DNA of 64,000 nt from NCBI GenBank assembly GCA_029255685.2, contig CM055320.2:45419910-45483909 (forward strand). Reading direction: 5' to 3'. Source of the stretch: Silene conica. Taxonomy: Eukaryota; Streptophyta; Magnoliopsida; Caryophyllales; Caryophyllaceae. Below are positions 34,055 through 46,447 of the stretch, in pieces. Numbering within the stretch: the first letter of the stretch is position 1; each line of letters begins with the position of its first letter. Both the position numbers and the translations under genes were made by a program. The notes beneath the pieces were generated by a model that had not been told where the DNA came from, ran no database searches, and worked only from the letters and a program-made list of their open reading frames with translations.

Positions 34055-35612
34055 TGATGAAGGAGTATATAATAAAGAATCAATAGAAGGATCAAAACTC
34101 ACGCGGCTAGGCAATCAAGAGCACGAGGCTCTGATACCAATTGAAGAGTCTATTGATATGATATACTCAAGAAGGGGGGGGGGTTGAATTGAGTATGCCT
34201 TCTTTTTTAAATCTTCTTCGATGTGTGTAAGTTTGTATGATGATCGTTGAGTAGAGCAAGTAATAAAGAGAGACACAATATTTTTGAAGTGGTTCAGTCT
34301 CACACTTTGAGACCTACGTCCACTATTCTCGATTAATAAAATTAGTACCAACTCTGGATTACAATTTTATCAACCCTACTCGTGCGACTTTGATGTTAGT
34401 CACAACTCTATCTAGATACCGTTAAATATCTAGCTACGACAAATACCGTTAAATATTTGTCTTACAATGAGTACCGCTAAATACTCGTTCTATCTTACGT
34501 TAATAAGATAAAGTCTTCAATGTTTTCTTGATGTCACAATCTTGAATGAATAAGATCAATGCTTGAGCACTTGAATCTTGAATCGGATATGACAATGATG
34601 AGCTCGAATATCGAAGTATATGAACGGCGGTTTTTCTCTTGATTTGCGTGTATATGTGTGTGTGTATTTCGTGTGGTTTAATGTATCATGATAGTCTATT
34701 TATATAGAATATGTATCTAGGTAATACAAACCCTAGATGATTTAGGAATATTACTAAAACTAGAATACTAGTCTTTTAGTAATACTACCTTAAATCTAAT
34801 CTTAATATATTTAGGAAAGATTTAATAATATACCTTAAGTATTATATAAGGAATTAATTTCCTAATTCATATTTAGGAAAGATCTTTATATAATAAACAA
34901 TTAGTATCCTTATTAAATCAACTTCCTAAATCATGTCAAAGATAATAAAATATATTACCATAATATAATCTTAGTTTGTTTTAGGATATTAAATAAATAC
35001 ATAATATTTACTTAATTTAATCCTACACGAATTATGGTAAACGTGACATATCACACGTTTCCCAAAGTCGAAACAAACTACATTTAGATTATATAAATTT
35101 GACAATAAAGATCATATAAAATATCCTTAGTTTATTTTAGTAATAAATAATTATCTCATAAGACAATTATTTATTCCTTATTTAACTTAAAGATATTTTA
35201 TATAATCCTATTAAGATTAACAATTCTATTTATTAAAATAGAATACCAATTAAACACTTAAACAGATATATATTCCGATCATTTCTTCATGATATAGAGT
35301 TATAGCTACGGGCTATAACTAGAATCAATCTTGTACTAAAGCTATAGTTGATAAGTATAACTTTAGTCTATTTTGCACGCTTGAGATCTTCTATCAATCT
35401 TCGACTTAGTCAATTCATTGACTAACATGCTTGAATCTTTTATACTTGATTGATTAGATCTTGTTACTAATGTTCTGTACACTTAGCACACGATTATACA
35501 TACGAGTATATAATATATAAATAGCTAGACTTGTCATTATCAAAACATAAACATATATACTATATATATATTTGAATATATGGTTCAACAACACCTTACC
35601 CAAATCCGGCTC

Positions 35613-36886
35613 TGTAACACCCCAAGAGTATGAGGGGAAAGTTGTCCCACATCGGTAGAATGTGAGGCTTGTGATATGTTTATAATAGCTTCCACCCACC
35701 ACTTAGTAACAAGGCCTTGTGTTTTTGGGCTTAAGTGAGGACAAATAATGGGCCCAAAAGTGTGCACCCATCTTATTGGGTTTGCGTTACGACCGTGGTG
35801 GGTCGGGTTGTTACAAATGGTATCAGAGCGACCCTGCGACCGTGTGGTGAGCCTGTGGTCGGGAGTATCCGGGTCACACACCTAGCGGGGGAGGATTCTG
35901 GCCCTGGTTGTGGTCAAGTTTGAGGCACAACGAGGACGTTGTGTTCTTTAAGTGGGGGAGTTTGTAACACCCCAAGAGTATGATATGAGTTTGTGTGGAG
36001 ATTTGTCCCACATCGGTAGATTGAGAGGCTTGTGATATGTTTATAATAGCTCCCACCCACCACTTAGTAACAAGGCCTTGTGCTTTTGGGCTTAAGTGAG
36101 GACAAATAATGGGCCCAAAAGTGTGCACCCATCTTATTGGGGTTGTGTTACGACCGTGGTGGGTCGGGTTGTTACAAATGGTATCAGAGCGACCCTGCGA
36201 CCGTGTGGTGAGCCTGTGGTCGGGAGTACCAGGTCACACACCTAGCGGGGGAGGATTCTGGCCCTGGTTGTGGTCAAGTTTGAGGCACAACGAGGACGTT
36301 GTGTTCTTTAAGTGGGGGAGTTTGTAACACCCCAAGAGTATGATATGAGTTTGTGTGGAGATTTGTCCCACATCGGTAGATTGAGAGGCTTGTGATATGT
36401 TTATAATAGCTCCCACCCACCACTTAGTAACAAGGCCTTGTGCTTTTGGGCTTAAGTGAGGACAAATAATGGGCCCAAAAGTGTGCACCCATCTTATTGG
36501 GTTTGTGTTACGACCGTGGTGGGTCGGGTTGTTACAAATGGTATCAGAGCGACCCTGCGACCGTGTGGTGAGCCTGTGGTCGGGAGTACCCGGGTCACAC
36601 ACCTAGCGGGGGAGGATTCTGGCCCTGGTTGTGGTCAAGTTTGAGGCACAACGAGGACGTTGTGTTCTTTAAGTGGGGGAGTTTGTAACACCCCAAGAGT
36701 ATGAGGGGAAAGTTGTCCCACATCGGTAGAATGTGAGGCTTGTGATATGTTTATAATAGCTTCCACCCACCACTTAGTAACAAGGCCTTGTGTTTTTGGG
36801 CTTAAGTGAGGACAAATAATGGGCCCAAAAGTGTGCACCCATCTTATTGGGTTTGTGTTACGACCGTGGTGGGTCGGGTTGTTACA
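35613..36886 (+). mobile_element. TRIM array: four LTRs and three short bodies
   Basis: LTRs are 35613-35815, 35963-36176, 36323-36536 and 36684-36886; bodies are 35816-35962, 36177-36322 and 36537-36683 (146-147 bp each). One target duplication GGCTC (35608-35612 and 36887-36891) flanks the whole array. Each body starts two bases after the LTR with TGGTATCAGAGC (initiator-Met primer site) and ends in a purine tract (taagtgggggagttt). The outer LTRs are a 203-bp type; the two inner ones are a 214-bp type with a different stretch after 'caagagtatga'. There is no coding capacity, as usual for TRIMs. Confidence 0.93.
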
Positions 36887-37477
36887 GGCTCGATACTCAA
36901 ATCGAAAACCAAACTAATACATTATTCAAAGGTTCTTAAAAACTTAAAGCAAAGGTCCTAAACAATTTATTAAGCTCGCTTCGCACATTCCCCAAGCAAG
37001 CATCAACCAAACAGCGACCACCTGAACAACCTGAGAAGGGGGTCGACAATCAGTCGGGAGAAACTAGATGCTCTCCCAGTCATGTTTACAACAAATGAAT
37101 ATAACCAACAATCATTAACAAATGAAATGTAAAGTCAGTAAACATGCGAGATCATCTATTCTCATGAAAGTGCAATCAAACTTACCATCATTCGAAGACA
37201 TACTACGACAATCATGTGAGGATATAACACAACATGACATGAAAGCAAACTTACTATACCATAATATTCTCAACATTACCTGAATGAAACCATATGGCCA
37301 TAGACCATGTGCGACCACTAGACCATGCACACTTACAACTCAATTAACTAACGACTACTACTACTAACATAAGGCATAATGCTAGCAATGAAGCATAGCG
37401 AATATGGTGACACACAATCCATTGCAACAGAAGGCACAAAGCTATCATCAAAGCATAGCGAATAGAGCGAACGCCCG

Positions 37478-37585
37478 TTAGAGCGTATCACCACTGCCTC
37501 TAACTTGTCAGAGCGTATCACCACTGCCTCTGACTGACGAAGCGTATCACCACTGCCTCCACGGTACTATGTATAACGTATCACC
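37478..37585. repeat. Minisatellite 'gcgtatcaccactgcctc', four units
   Basis: Four imperfect units of about 30 bp lie within the gypsy LTR. Confidence 0.85.
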
Positions 37586-37967
37586 ACTGCATATGTGCCT
37601 AAGACCTGGCCAGACCTCTCGATACAATAACTGTACACCGAACGACACTCGGGACCCATAACGTATAAATGACGAATCTGGCCACCCCTGAACATAGACC
37701 AAAATAAATCCCACATCAATGGGTGGCGTTAGTTCATTCCGATAGTATATAACTGATACTACCGTCATCTATTCAAACTAGCAAACAACAATGCACAGTA
37801 TAACTGACTGTACTAACATGCGTGAATAACATGACGACTCAAACCAGTAGAACATCATAGCAGACTGTCCTAATATCAAATGCATAGAAGTATCCAACGA
37901 CATATGCAAACACAATATTATACAATCACTGAACACAACTCAACATGTGAATCAAGTATAAACAACC

Positions 37968-38283
37968 AAAGTTATAGTAACTTTAACTCTAACATAAGTA
38001 ATGGATGCGAGGTTATACTAACCTCAACTATAACTTCCACATATGGCTTGAGGTTATAGTAACCTTATCCAAACCTTGACACGAACCTAAAGTTATACTA
38101 GCACTAACCATTACCTCGAGTCATACCTCAGGTTTACGTTAGTCTCAGCTATAACTTTAACTCGTAGTTCAAAGTTATATTAACTTCAGCTATAACTTTG
38201 AGTCGTACTCAAGGTTGTACTAGTTTCAGCTATAACCTTGAATCATATTTTCAAGATTACACATACTTCACTATAACCTTGAG
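37968..38283. repeat. Tandem repeat of self-complementary units (AGGTTATAC..TAACCT)
   Basis: Seven or eight units of ~40-45 bp contain phrases such as 'gaggttatactaacctc' and 'aaagttatattaactt', followed by 'agctataac'. Each unit has internal dyad symmetry. Confidence 0.8.
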
Positions 38284-39296
38284 CAACAATCTTGTCCATT
38301 AGCCTTGCCGTCATCTAGGATTTTTCTCGCGAACCCTAGTTGCGCACACGACACCCATAACGAATTATCAACACATTATAATCCACAATTACGATAATAA
38401 AACATACATAAATATATGAGACATAATTAATCCATGACAATAAATAATCAAACATGTACTAATCGTACAAACAATCATTAACTCATATCAATTACATCAA
38501 TTGGCATAAACACAATTAAAAGAGAAACACCTAGTTACCTCTTAGGCGATTATCGAAAACCTTCATATAAAGAATACGACCAACAAAGCCTTGTCTCCAA
38601 CACGTGTCAATAACCCCAAAAATGAACTATAACAAAAGAGGAAATCCAAATACTTGTGATAGAAATTGTACGAAACAATAACTCTTTCGAAAACGCCAAA
38701 GGGAAGGACATCTTCTTCTTTACCCACAAAATAAGAGACCCAAAACGTAGGTCTAAAGGTTCATACAAAGAATTTCCAATAAATTAGTTTGAATAGAATA
38801 TATTGTAGAGGTAATAGCAAGGATTGGGAAAATATAATTTGTGTATAAGTTTGGAAGAATTAAAGATATTCAACAATGAAGTCAAAGAGAGAAGAAAACA
38901 AAACAGACGAGAATGAAGAAGAAAGGAGGCGCGGCATAACACATGCACAAACAAAGGTGACCTAGTTGCTTGCTAGGTTAGATTATATTTATGAGGAGAT
39001 TAACTAATGGGCTTTTGGTCCATTAGCTCATACAATGGATTATCTGATTACAAATTGGATTGAGCCATATTAAAATGTAAAGAGAACTTGAAATAGACAA
39101 GTAATTATTAAATTAAAATAATTAATTATTGCACGGACGTTTTAACCCATCCAAAAGTAGATCAAAACGAGAAATAATAAAATATAGGACGGAGGTTATA
39201 AATATAGATTTCCAAAATATATTATTAATCTTCAAAATAATTAATTAAATAAAATACTTTCATAATAAAATATTATTATAAAATACGGGGTGTTAC

Positions 39297-40132
39297 AGGC
39301 TCGACCACCGCAGATTCGGATTCACATTGTTAGGCTCGTAATAAGAGTTGTTTTGCCTAGCTACAATGTTGGAAAGCCGCACAAGTTTCATTAGAGGTGG
39401 TATAGAACTTGGCCACGTGCCCCTCACCTCCACATCTCTCACATGAAAAGGGTCCATCCGACACAACATTTACTTGGTACATTCCACCCTTTCCGGCTCC
39501 TCCCAACTCATATTTATCGAATCTAGTTGTGAGGTCCTCTAGTGCAACTACTGAAGGAGACTCAACCTTCCTTTGATTACCTCGAGAGGTACCATGCTCT
39601 GGTCTATGGACAGCCATGTCCTCGATTATCTTGAGACCCTTTGTCTCACCACTATTTTCTTGAAATCTGCCACTGGCTGTAGCATCCAGGATTGCTCTTT
39701 GATCGTCGTACAACTCGTTGTAGAACTGGTTGCACAAGAGCCATTGCTCGAACCCATGGTGTGGAATTGACCGAACCAATCTTTTGAAGCGAATCCACGC
39801 TTCACTAAAGTCTTCCGCAGGCCCTTTCTTAAAGCTTGTAATTTGGGCTCTCAATGCAATGGTCTTCGTCGCAGAGTAGTATTTTCATTAGAAGGCCAAT
39901 GCAAGAGAGTTCCAGTCGGTAATACCCGCGGCCTCGCGGTCCAAGTCTCGGTACCATTATCTTGCAGCGTGGCGGAGTGAAAATATAAACATAGTCTCTT
40001 TGATTTGGTCTTGTGTTATACCATCTGGAGGTGGAATAGAGCAAATGTAGTCCGTGAAAATCTCCATATGCTTTGCAGCATCTTCGTTGGCGCTTCCTCC
40101 AAATTGGTTTCTTTCAACCAAACTGATGTAAG
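39297..40132 (-). pseudogene. Athila-1 gag region (fossil)
   Basis: Minus-strand frames show Ty3/Athila gag: EAWIRFKRLVRSIPHHGFEQWLLCNQFYNELYDDQRAILDATASG, quoted here only in its short parts 'SIPHHGFEQWLL' and 'QFYNELYDDQRAILDA'. A knuckle-like Cys segment CERCGGEGHVAKF follows. At 40045-40130 the start of gag (…RNQFGGSANEDA…) is recognisable by comparison with Athila-3. Broken. It is cut on the right by the copia LTR at 40133. Confidence 0.75.
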
Positions 40133-42579
40133 TGTGGGAAAATATTTGTATATATTCCCAATTCTTTATATGCAGGATTATAACGAATTTATAAGGTACG
40201 ATTTTTAGTCATAAACGAAGAACAAGATACAAAGATTGGGATTAAGAATTAACCTTTTGTCCTTGCAAAGGCCTAAGATCAGATATCAAAACAGATATCC
40301 TCCTAATCGTTGCACCCAAGATGTCCTGACAAATACCCTTTCCTGAGCTAGAAATGACACCCGTCGTTGAGGGGTGCCAAAGATAAGATTTATAAAACCT
40401 CAGCTTAAACTAGATAGAGTAAGTTAAGGGTCGAACCACAAGGAGACAAAGCTAATAATGTTTGTGAATTTAAAGCTCATTCAAAGTAACAAAAGGGGGG
40501 TTTTGTTTGTTGGGTTGAAACTAACAACTAAGATGATGAAATAAACAAGATGCTAAACAAATGTAAAGGATGATTAGGAACTTCGGTTCCCCATGGGTAG
40601 AGTAAGTCGATATAGGGTAAATAACCAAACAACACAATCCCAAGGAACAAACAATAAACCTTTAGGTCAATATTCTACCCAATCCTTATGGTCTTAGGGT
40701 TCCTAGACTAGAAATCGATTATTCCTTAAACTATTCTAATCTCTCTAATTAGAATATTATTTCAATACTATAAATAGTATATTTATATTATCTTATAATA
40801 TGAATTTTGAGGTTGTAAAATCTCTCCTTTACTTAGTATATTTTCGGCTAAGTGTAAGAAGAAGAAGAACTAGAATGAGTATGTAATATATCTTATATAT
40901 TAAGCATCCATTAAGAAAACATTTAACTTAAGCGTGGGTATGGGGAAGGAGGCTAGCCGCCCTTAGTGAACCACAATGGGGAACATCTTGACTTCTCAAG
41001 ACACTAGGGTGGCTCTAGGTTAGTGTTCTCAAGGTGATATTAATGATTGTGTTTCATTCACTAATAAACACAAATCATACTAGAGGGATTAAAGAATCAT
41101 TCGGAATTATCTAGTCACTTATGTGCTGAAATCTATATTGCAGTTATTAGCGATTTCATCACTCTTACTATTTTCAAACATCTTGGCAATATCTTATTAA
41201 GGTTATTCATGTCTAACCATTTTGATTTCCAATGGGCGACCTTTTATTATCAATATAATAAACTTCCCGTAAAGCTCCATCATTGTATGATATATGGTAT
41301 TTGATCATCTAGAATTGAAAACCTCTTATTCTTTACACCTTAAAGAATCACCCATCCTCTCTAAATGGTAGGCTTAATTCTTTTAATGAATATTGCTCCC
41401 ACTAAAATCAATATTACTCGATCTCTTAAATGAACTTTTCATTTCTCGCATGTAAATCTTTTATTTTTATCTTGATCCATTATCACCATCACTATCCCTA
41501 TAGTGACCTATTTCCATTCAATCAATCATCACCCTCTTTTCATGTCTTCGTTTCCTCGAGACGAATATGACATGATAATTTCTTTATAACTACATTGAGA
41601 TAATTGAGATGATTTCTTCTCTTTTATCTTATAAACTTAGAAAAGCGGTATTTCCCCCCGTATAGATAGATGATTTCTCCTCTATTATCTTATAATCTTT
41701 AAAACAAATCATTATCTCAAGGAGCCGATATTCCTTCCGAATTCATACGGGGTTTCTTACTGAAACAATGAACATAAAGAACCTTTCTTCGAGTGTCCTC
41801 CCGTAGTTTCTTCAGTGTCCTCTCGTAGTTTCTTCAATTCATTCATTTAGGGCTCTTCTTAAGACTCCCATGTAGGAATCTTCTCTAAGATCCTTTATTT
41901 TCATTATTGGTTTGCGAGCAAAATATTTTCTCCCACTCTATCCTTCTAACAATAACCTTTATTCGTATAAGGATAGCTATTTCGATTAACCAATGCATAT
42001 GAATGTTTGAAGTTTTATAGGTGTGATGAATACATTCTCATTGTCACTCAAAATGAAAATCTTATAATGAACTGATATTATCTTATTTTGATTGAAAGTA
42101 TCTCATGGGGTGTAGTTCTCCGTTTTAATCAACACTTTGATTATATTAAATTTATCGTATCAATGTTTATTGCGTGATAAAATCACCATTATTCATGTTT
42201 AAACAAGGTATGCAATTTATTTGAGAAACCAAGACATTGATTAAGAACAAAAGTAGTGACTCGGGTTGAAAACCAAGTCACCAATATCCAAATTATAATC
42301 CTTGTCTTACAAGAAAATAAATTGTTCCATAAATAAAATGCAAAATATGAAAGAAGACGATATGAAAATTAGAGCCTAGCTCTTCAAGTCTTTGATCAAT
42401 TGGATGCTACCGTAGCCATCCAAGTAAGGAACCTCATGCTTCCTTCTCCTTGCCCTTATCATTATTAGGGGCTGGCCCTTTAAAACAATTAAAAAGGGTA
42501 ATATCAACACATTTGTATCACTATACATAAGTTGATATGACATGAATTATAAACGAGAATTATTACCTACGGCGGTTGC

Positions 42580-43456
42580 CTTCCCATTTTTGAGATCGCT
42601 TAAGTATTTGGGGCAGTTACGCTTCCTATGACCGATCCTCGTGCAATAATGGCACTTGTCTTCGGATTTTGAAGACGAGGTGGAAGCGCCTTTCGAAAAG
42701 GTCTTTTCTTTGGTCGCTTTGGGCTTGAACTTTTTCTTGCCCTTGCCTTTAAAGGCATTCCTTTTGAAGCTCGTTTTCCCTTTTCTTTTCGATGTTTAAA
42801 ACATCCTTGGTGGAACTTTCATGAAGTCCCATGTCCCTTTCGGCTTGGACGAGCATCTTATGAAACTCATCCAACGTGGTCTCTTGGTTTCGCATATTAA
42901 AATTCACCCGGAATTGAGCATACGCTTTAACCTTATTGAGCGAGTGAAGAACTCGGTCAATTATGAGAGAATCGGGAACATCAACGTCTTGCGCTTTTAG
43001 AGTCTCCGCAAGCTCAACGAGTTTGAGCACATGAGGGCTTATCTTTTGCCCTTCCTTGAACGTAATGTCGAAGAAGGCGGAAGCCGCCTCATATTGAATC
43101 ACCCTTGGAGTTTGCGAAAACATGGTCGCAAGCTTGGTGTATATTTCATACGATGTGGTCAACTTAATCATACTCCTTTGGAGATCCGGCTCCATGGAGA
43201 AGATGAGCACATTTTTAAGAGCGGAGGACTCTTTCATGTAGGCTTCATAGGCCTCACGATTTTGGACCGATGAACGAGCGGTCGGAGCGGTCGGAGCGGC
43301 TTCGGATAGGTAACGACTCTTATCGTCACCTTGAGCGGCCAAAAGTAATTGCGCATCCCAATCCTTAAAATTGGAACCATGCTTATCGAGTTTGCAACGG
43401 TCCATAAAAGACCGAAGCCATGAAACGTTAGTGAGAGGTGGAGCGTTGGTTGCCAT
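42580..43456 (-). pseudogene. Copia gag, relative of the 23055-23984 gag (fossil)
   Basis: From the ATG at 43456 it reads MATNAPPLTNVSWLRSF, WDAQLLLAAQGDD, SALKNVLIFSMEPDLQ, 'IDRVLHSLNKVKAYAQFR' and 'AERDMGLHESS', matching the other copia gag along its length. A zinc-knuckle coding stretch is recognisable near 42600-42680. The element is broken. Confidence 0.78.
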
Positions 43457-46447
43457 TGATGATGTTGAAAATTAAACTACAATAAAATGAAGGAAATAAA
43501 ACAATATCATTTTAAAATTCATAATTTAAACTAAAAACTTAAACAAGTTAATTAGTTATTTACTTAATGATCTCTTACCCAATTAAGTAAACAATCCCGA
43601 GACCCAAACCTATACTAATCCGGGCACGGTGTAGCCGATTCAACCCGTATCGGTATAATTTGGTGGAGTAACCCTTTAATCGGTTCTACCTTAGAACTCT
43701 CGGTCGACAATTTTCTAAAAATCGTCTTTAGCCCGAGCTTATTGCAACTACGGTTACGAATACTTTCGTTGAGATCAACCAAATTTCAAGGTGTAATCTT
43801 ATTACCCCATTTACCCAACGTGACAATTTTAGTACCCCGGTGTAGCCGAGCCTACGTTCTTGTGAAGAAGGGATTCATGGGTCCGTACTTTTTGGTAAGG
43901 CTAAGTCTCAATATTTATATGTAAGAGATCTAGTCAAATTATTATCTATCTCCGTTTAAGTGAACTAAGTCGGTGAATTATCGATAAAATAAAAGACTAG
44001 GTCGACTAAATCGAAAATGCATGAGACGATATATGACGATTTGGCTATGCATGCAAACATATAAAAAGCAAAAATAAAAGCATAAAATAAACCCTAGTAT
44101 GGCCTTTCCTAAAAAAGAAATAATAAAAGTAAAAATCGGAAACCAACTCCTTTGGTCCCTTGAACTTCACGAGGCACGCACTTTGAGGTAAACACCGTCT
44201 TGTCGGAACTCCTTTCCGAATGGCACCATCTTCAAGGAACTCCGGATATTACAAATATTACAACTTTTCTAGTCTACTTTATACATTATAAAATAGAAAT
44301 AAATTACAATTGGGTGATACGAGATCACAAAATTACAACCAAATCGGTAACCCCTTACATTACGGGAAATACCAATTTAAAACTAAGGCCATACTAAGTA
44401 AATTACATAATTCCCAAAATTACGTAAATAAAATCATGACATTCATAATTAAAATATGCAATGCTTATAAATATATGAACTATCATGCAAATCCTAAGCC
44501 AAATCGTCCTATTTAAATAAATAGTTATCGTATACCTCGATTTATGGAATCACGTGTTTTAACGTTTAACAACACTATGCATTATATGAATCGGTATTCA
44601 TCCTTAAGTTAATCATCCTAACTCATATAGGTTTCAAAATTTAGTCTTACTCAAACTTTGAACATGACTTAACTTAACATATTTAATATTGTTCGGTATT
44701 ACTCGGTTTTACGGGAAAAATAATATAAAAATCCAAAAGAGTCATAAAATTTCAAAAAATTCAAAATTCAAATTTTGAAAATTCCAGAATGTTCTTAAAA
44801 TTCCAGAACTTTAAAAATATTAGTATTTATACGGTTTTAACATAATTTCGAAAATAAGACGTAAAACGAGCATTTTAAGTCGGAAAATTCAATAATTAAC
44901 TCCATAAATGCAAATAAAATACTAATAATATTTTTACACTTTCCAAAATACTTTAAGAACACAAAATGGACAGAAAATTAAATGGGACACTGCCCAACAG
45001 CCGAAATTTTTAATTACATGACTCTAAATATTCAATTTTAAATGTAACTTTTAACAAATTAAAATTAAATCAAATCTGAAACTTTTGGCTCCCAAGAATA
45101 TTTTCATGATGAACATATCATATATGACTATTATGGGTTAAATTTTTCGGCCATTTTAACAACTATTGCAAATTTTAACGATTTTCGTCATATATCGTAC
45201 GATTTTAACCTTTAAAATTATTTCTCAAGCATAAAATAAGATACAAAATCTGGAAATTTTTATACATGCTGGAAATAATATATATGACATCGTGTTAAAT
45301 GTTTATGGCCAAATTCCAACTTAAACTATTAAAGTCGAAATAATGTCACTAATTACCCGATTTTTACATTAAAAATCTATAATATTGCAATATATGAGAT
45401 AAATTTCTGGAAAATTCAACATATATTTTAAATATTGCATGTGACATATTCATAAATTTTTATAGTCAATGTAACACCCCAAGAGTATGAGAGGAAAGTT
45501 GTCCCACATCGGTAGAATGTGAGAGTTGTGATATATTTATAATAGCTTCCACCCACCACTTAGTAACAAGGCCTTGTGCTTTTGGGCTTAAGTGAGGACA
45601 AATAGTGGGCCCAAAGGCATACCTCCCGTCTTATTGGGGGTTAGTTACGACCGTGGTGGGTCGGGTTGTTACAAATGGTATCAGAGCGACCCTGCGACCG
45701 TGTGGTGAGCCTGTGGTCGGGAGTACCCGGGTCACACACCTAGTAGGGGAGGATTCTGGACCTGGTTGTGGTCAAGTTTGAGGCACAATGAGGACGTTGT
45801 GTTCTTTAAGTGGGGGAGTTTGTAACACCCCAAGAGTATGAGAGGAAAGTTGTCCCACATCGGTAGAATGTGAGACTTGTGATATATTTATAATAGCTTC
45901 CACCCACCACTTAGTAACAAGGCGTTGTGTTTTTGGGCTTAAGTGAGGACAAATAGTGGGCCCAAAGGCATACCTCCCGTCTTATTGGGGGTGCGTAACG
46001 ACCGTGGTGGGTCGGGTTGTTACAGTCAAATTCGTAATATAACTATTTTAACCCATTTTTATTCATCTTATTGCATTTTAACCCTTAAAATTCATATCAC
46101 ACGTTTTATAAGTCCATAATTTACGAAAATTCATATTCATAACATAGGATATACATGTGATAACATACTGAAAAATCTCGCCCAGAAGCTTATTTTAACT
46201 ATTTTTCCCAAAAATAAACATTTTTAACCATTAAAAATCAATAAAACCGAAATTAAAAATACCAAAGAACAATATATATGCAAAATATATTCCAAATATT
46301 CTAAAAACATTTTAGAAACAGTAGGTATTCATGCTTAATTATTTCGTGCATATCTTATATTAAACGAAAAACCAAATTTTATTTTGGTATCACTATAACT
46401 AAACGTAAACGGAAAACATGCAAACAACCTATTGCTCTGATACCAAT
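43457..46447 (-). mobile_element. Leader of the copia-type element
   Basis: AT-rich and non-coding; it contains the TRIM at 45470-46024. Phrases shared with the leader at 23985-26483 ('ccctagtatggcc', 'gaaccaactcc...ttgaacttca') show common descent. Confidence 0.75.
45470..46024 (+). mobile_element. TRIM element, single copy
   Basis: LTRs are 45470-45673 and 45821-46024 (204 bp each), the body is 45674-45820, and target duplication GTCAA lies at 45465-45469 and 46025-46029. The same initiator-Met primer site and purine tract are present as in the array at 35613. It is non-coding. Confidence 0.93.

Larger units (their letters stand above)
29948..35590 (-). mobile_element. Sirevirus-type Ty1/copia element, broken
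   Basis: The right LTR is 34142-35590 (minus-strand reading TGTTGAACC to CTCTTCA). The initiator-Met primer site is at 34128-34139, gag at 31715-34054 and the protease/pre-integrase region at 31075-31718. A second, partial LTR copy lies at 30110-31072, very similar to 34300-35255. At the far left, about 150 bp of LTR end (29948-30097) lie in the opposite orientation. ACACC follows the right LTR and would be the target duplication; the left partner is not visible. The LTR copies differ at few sites by eye, so the element is recent although broken. Confidence 0.8.
35591..39296 (-). mobile_element. Long Ty3/gypsy LTR hosting a TRIM array
   Basis: On the minus strand it begins TGTAACACCCCGTATTTT at 39296, a canonical start for long plant gypsy LTRs. 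No protein motifs were found. It carries two minisatellites (37478-37585 and 37968-38283) and the TRIM array at 35613-36886. Its left edge abuts the Sirevirus LTR. The base order around 35591 (acacc) fits a Sirevirus insertion a few bases inside the LTR end TGTAACACC, which is inference. It probably represents a solo LTR inserted into Athila-1 gag, with GGCTC following at 39297. Confidence 0.65.
5468..40132 (-). mobile_element. Athila-1, Ty3/gypsy Athila lineage, heavily interrupted fossil
   Basis: Parts seen on the minus strand, from its 3' end: LTR 5468-7010, polypurine tract 7011-7026, 3' spacer (7011-7158 and 10321-12381), protease region 28634-29947 and gag region 39297-40132. Its other LTR lies beyond the window, because the copia LTR starting at 40133 interrupts its gag. 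Its LTR start (TGATGCGTGTCTATTTTATG on the minus strand) is nearly identical to that of Athila-2, so the two belong to one family. It is the oldest layer of the nest, hosting at least four later insertions, and it is broken many times. Confidence 0.8.

Noticed and set aside
35613-36886. Cassandra-type TRIM with 5S rRNA in the LTR
   Set aside because: The LTRs lack the 5S internal control motifs that define Cassandra; this is a different TRIM family.
35608-39301. GGCTC at 35608, 36887 and 39297 as target duplication of one large element
   Set aside because: The first two flank the TRIM array exactly. The third follows the gypsy LTR, whose left end is elsewhere; the match is probably coincidence.
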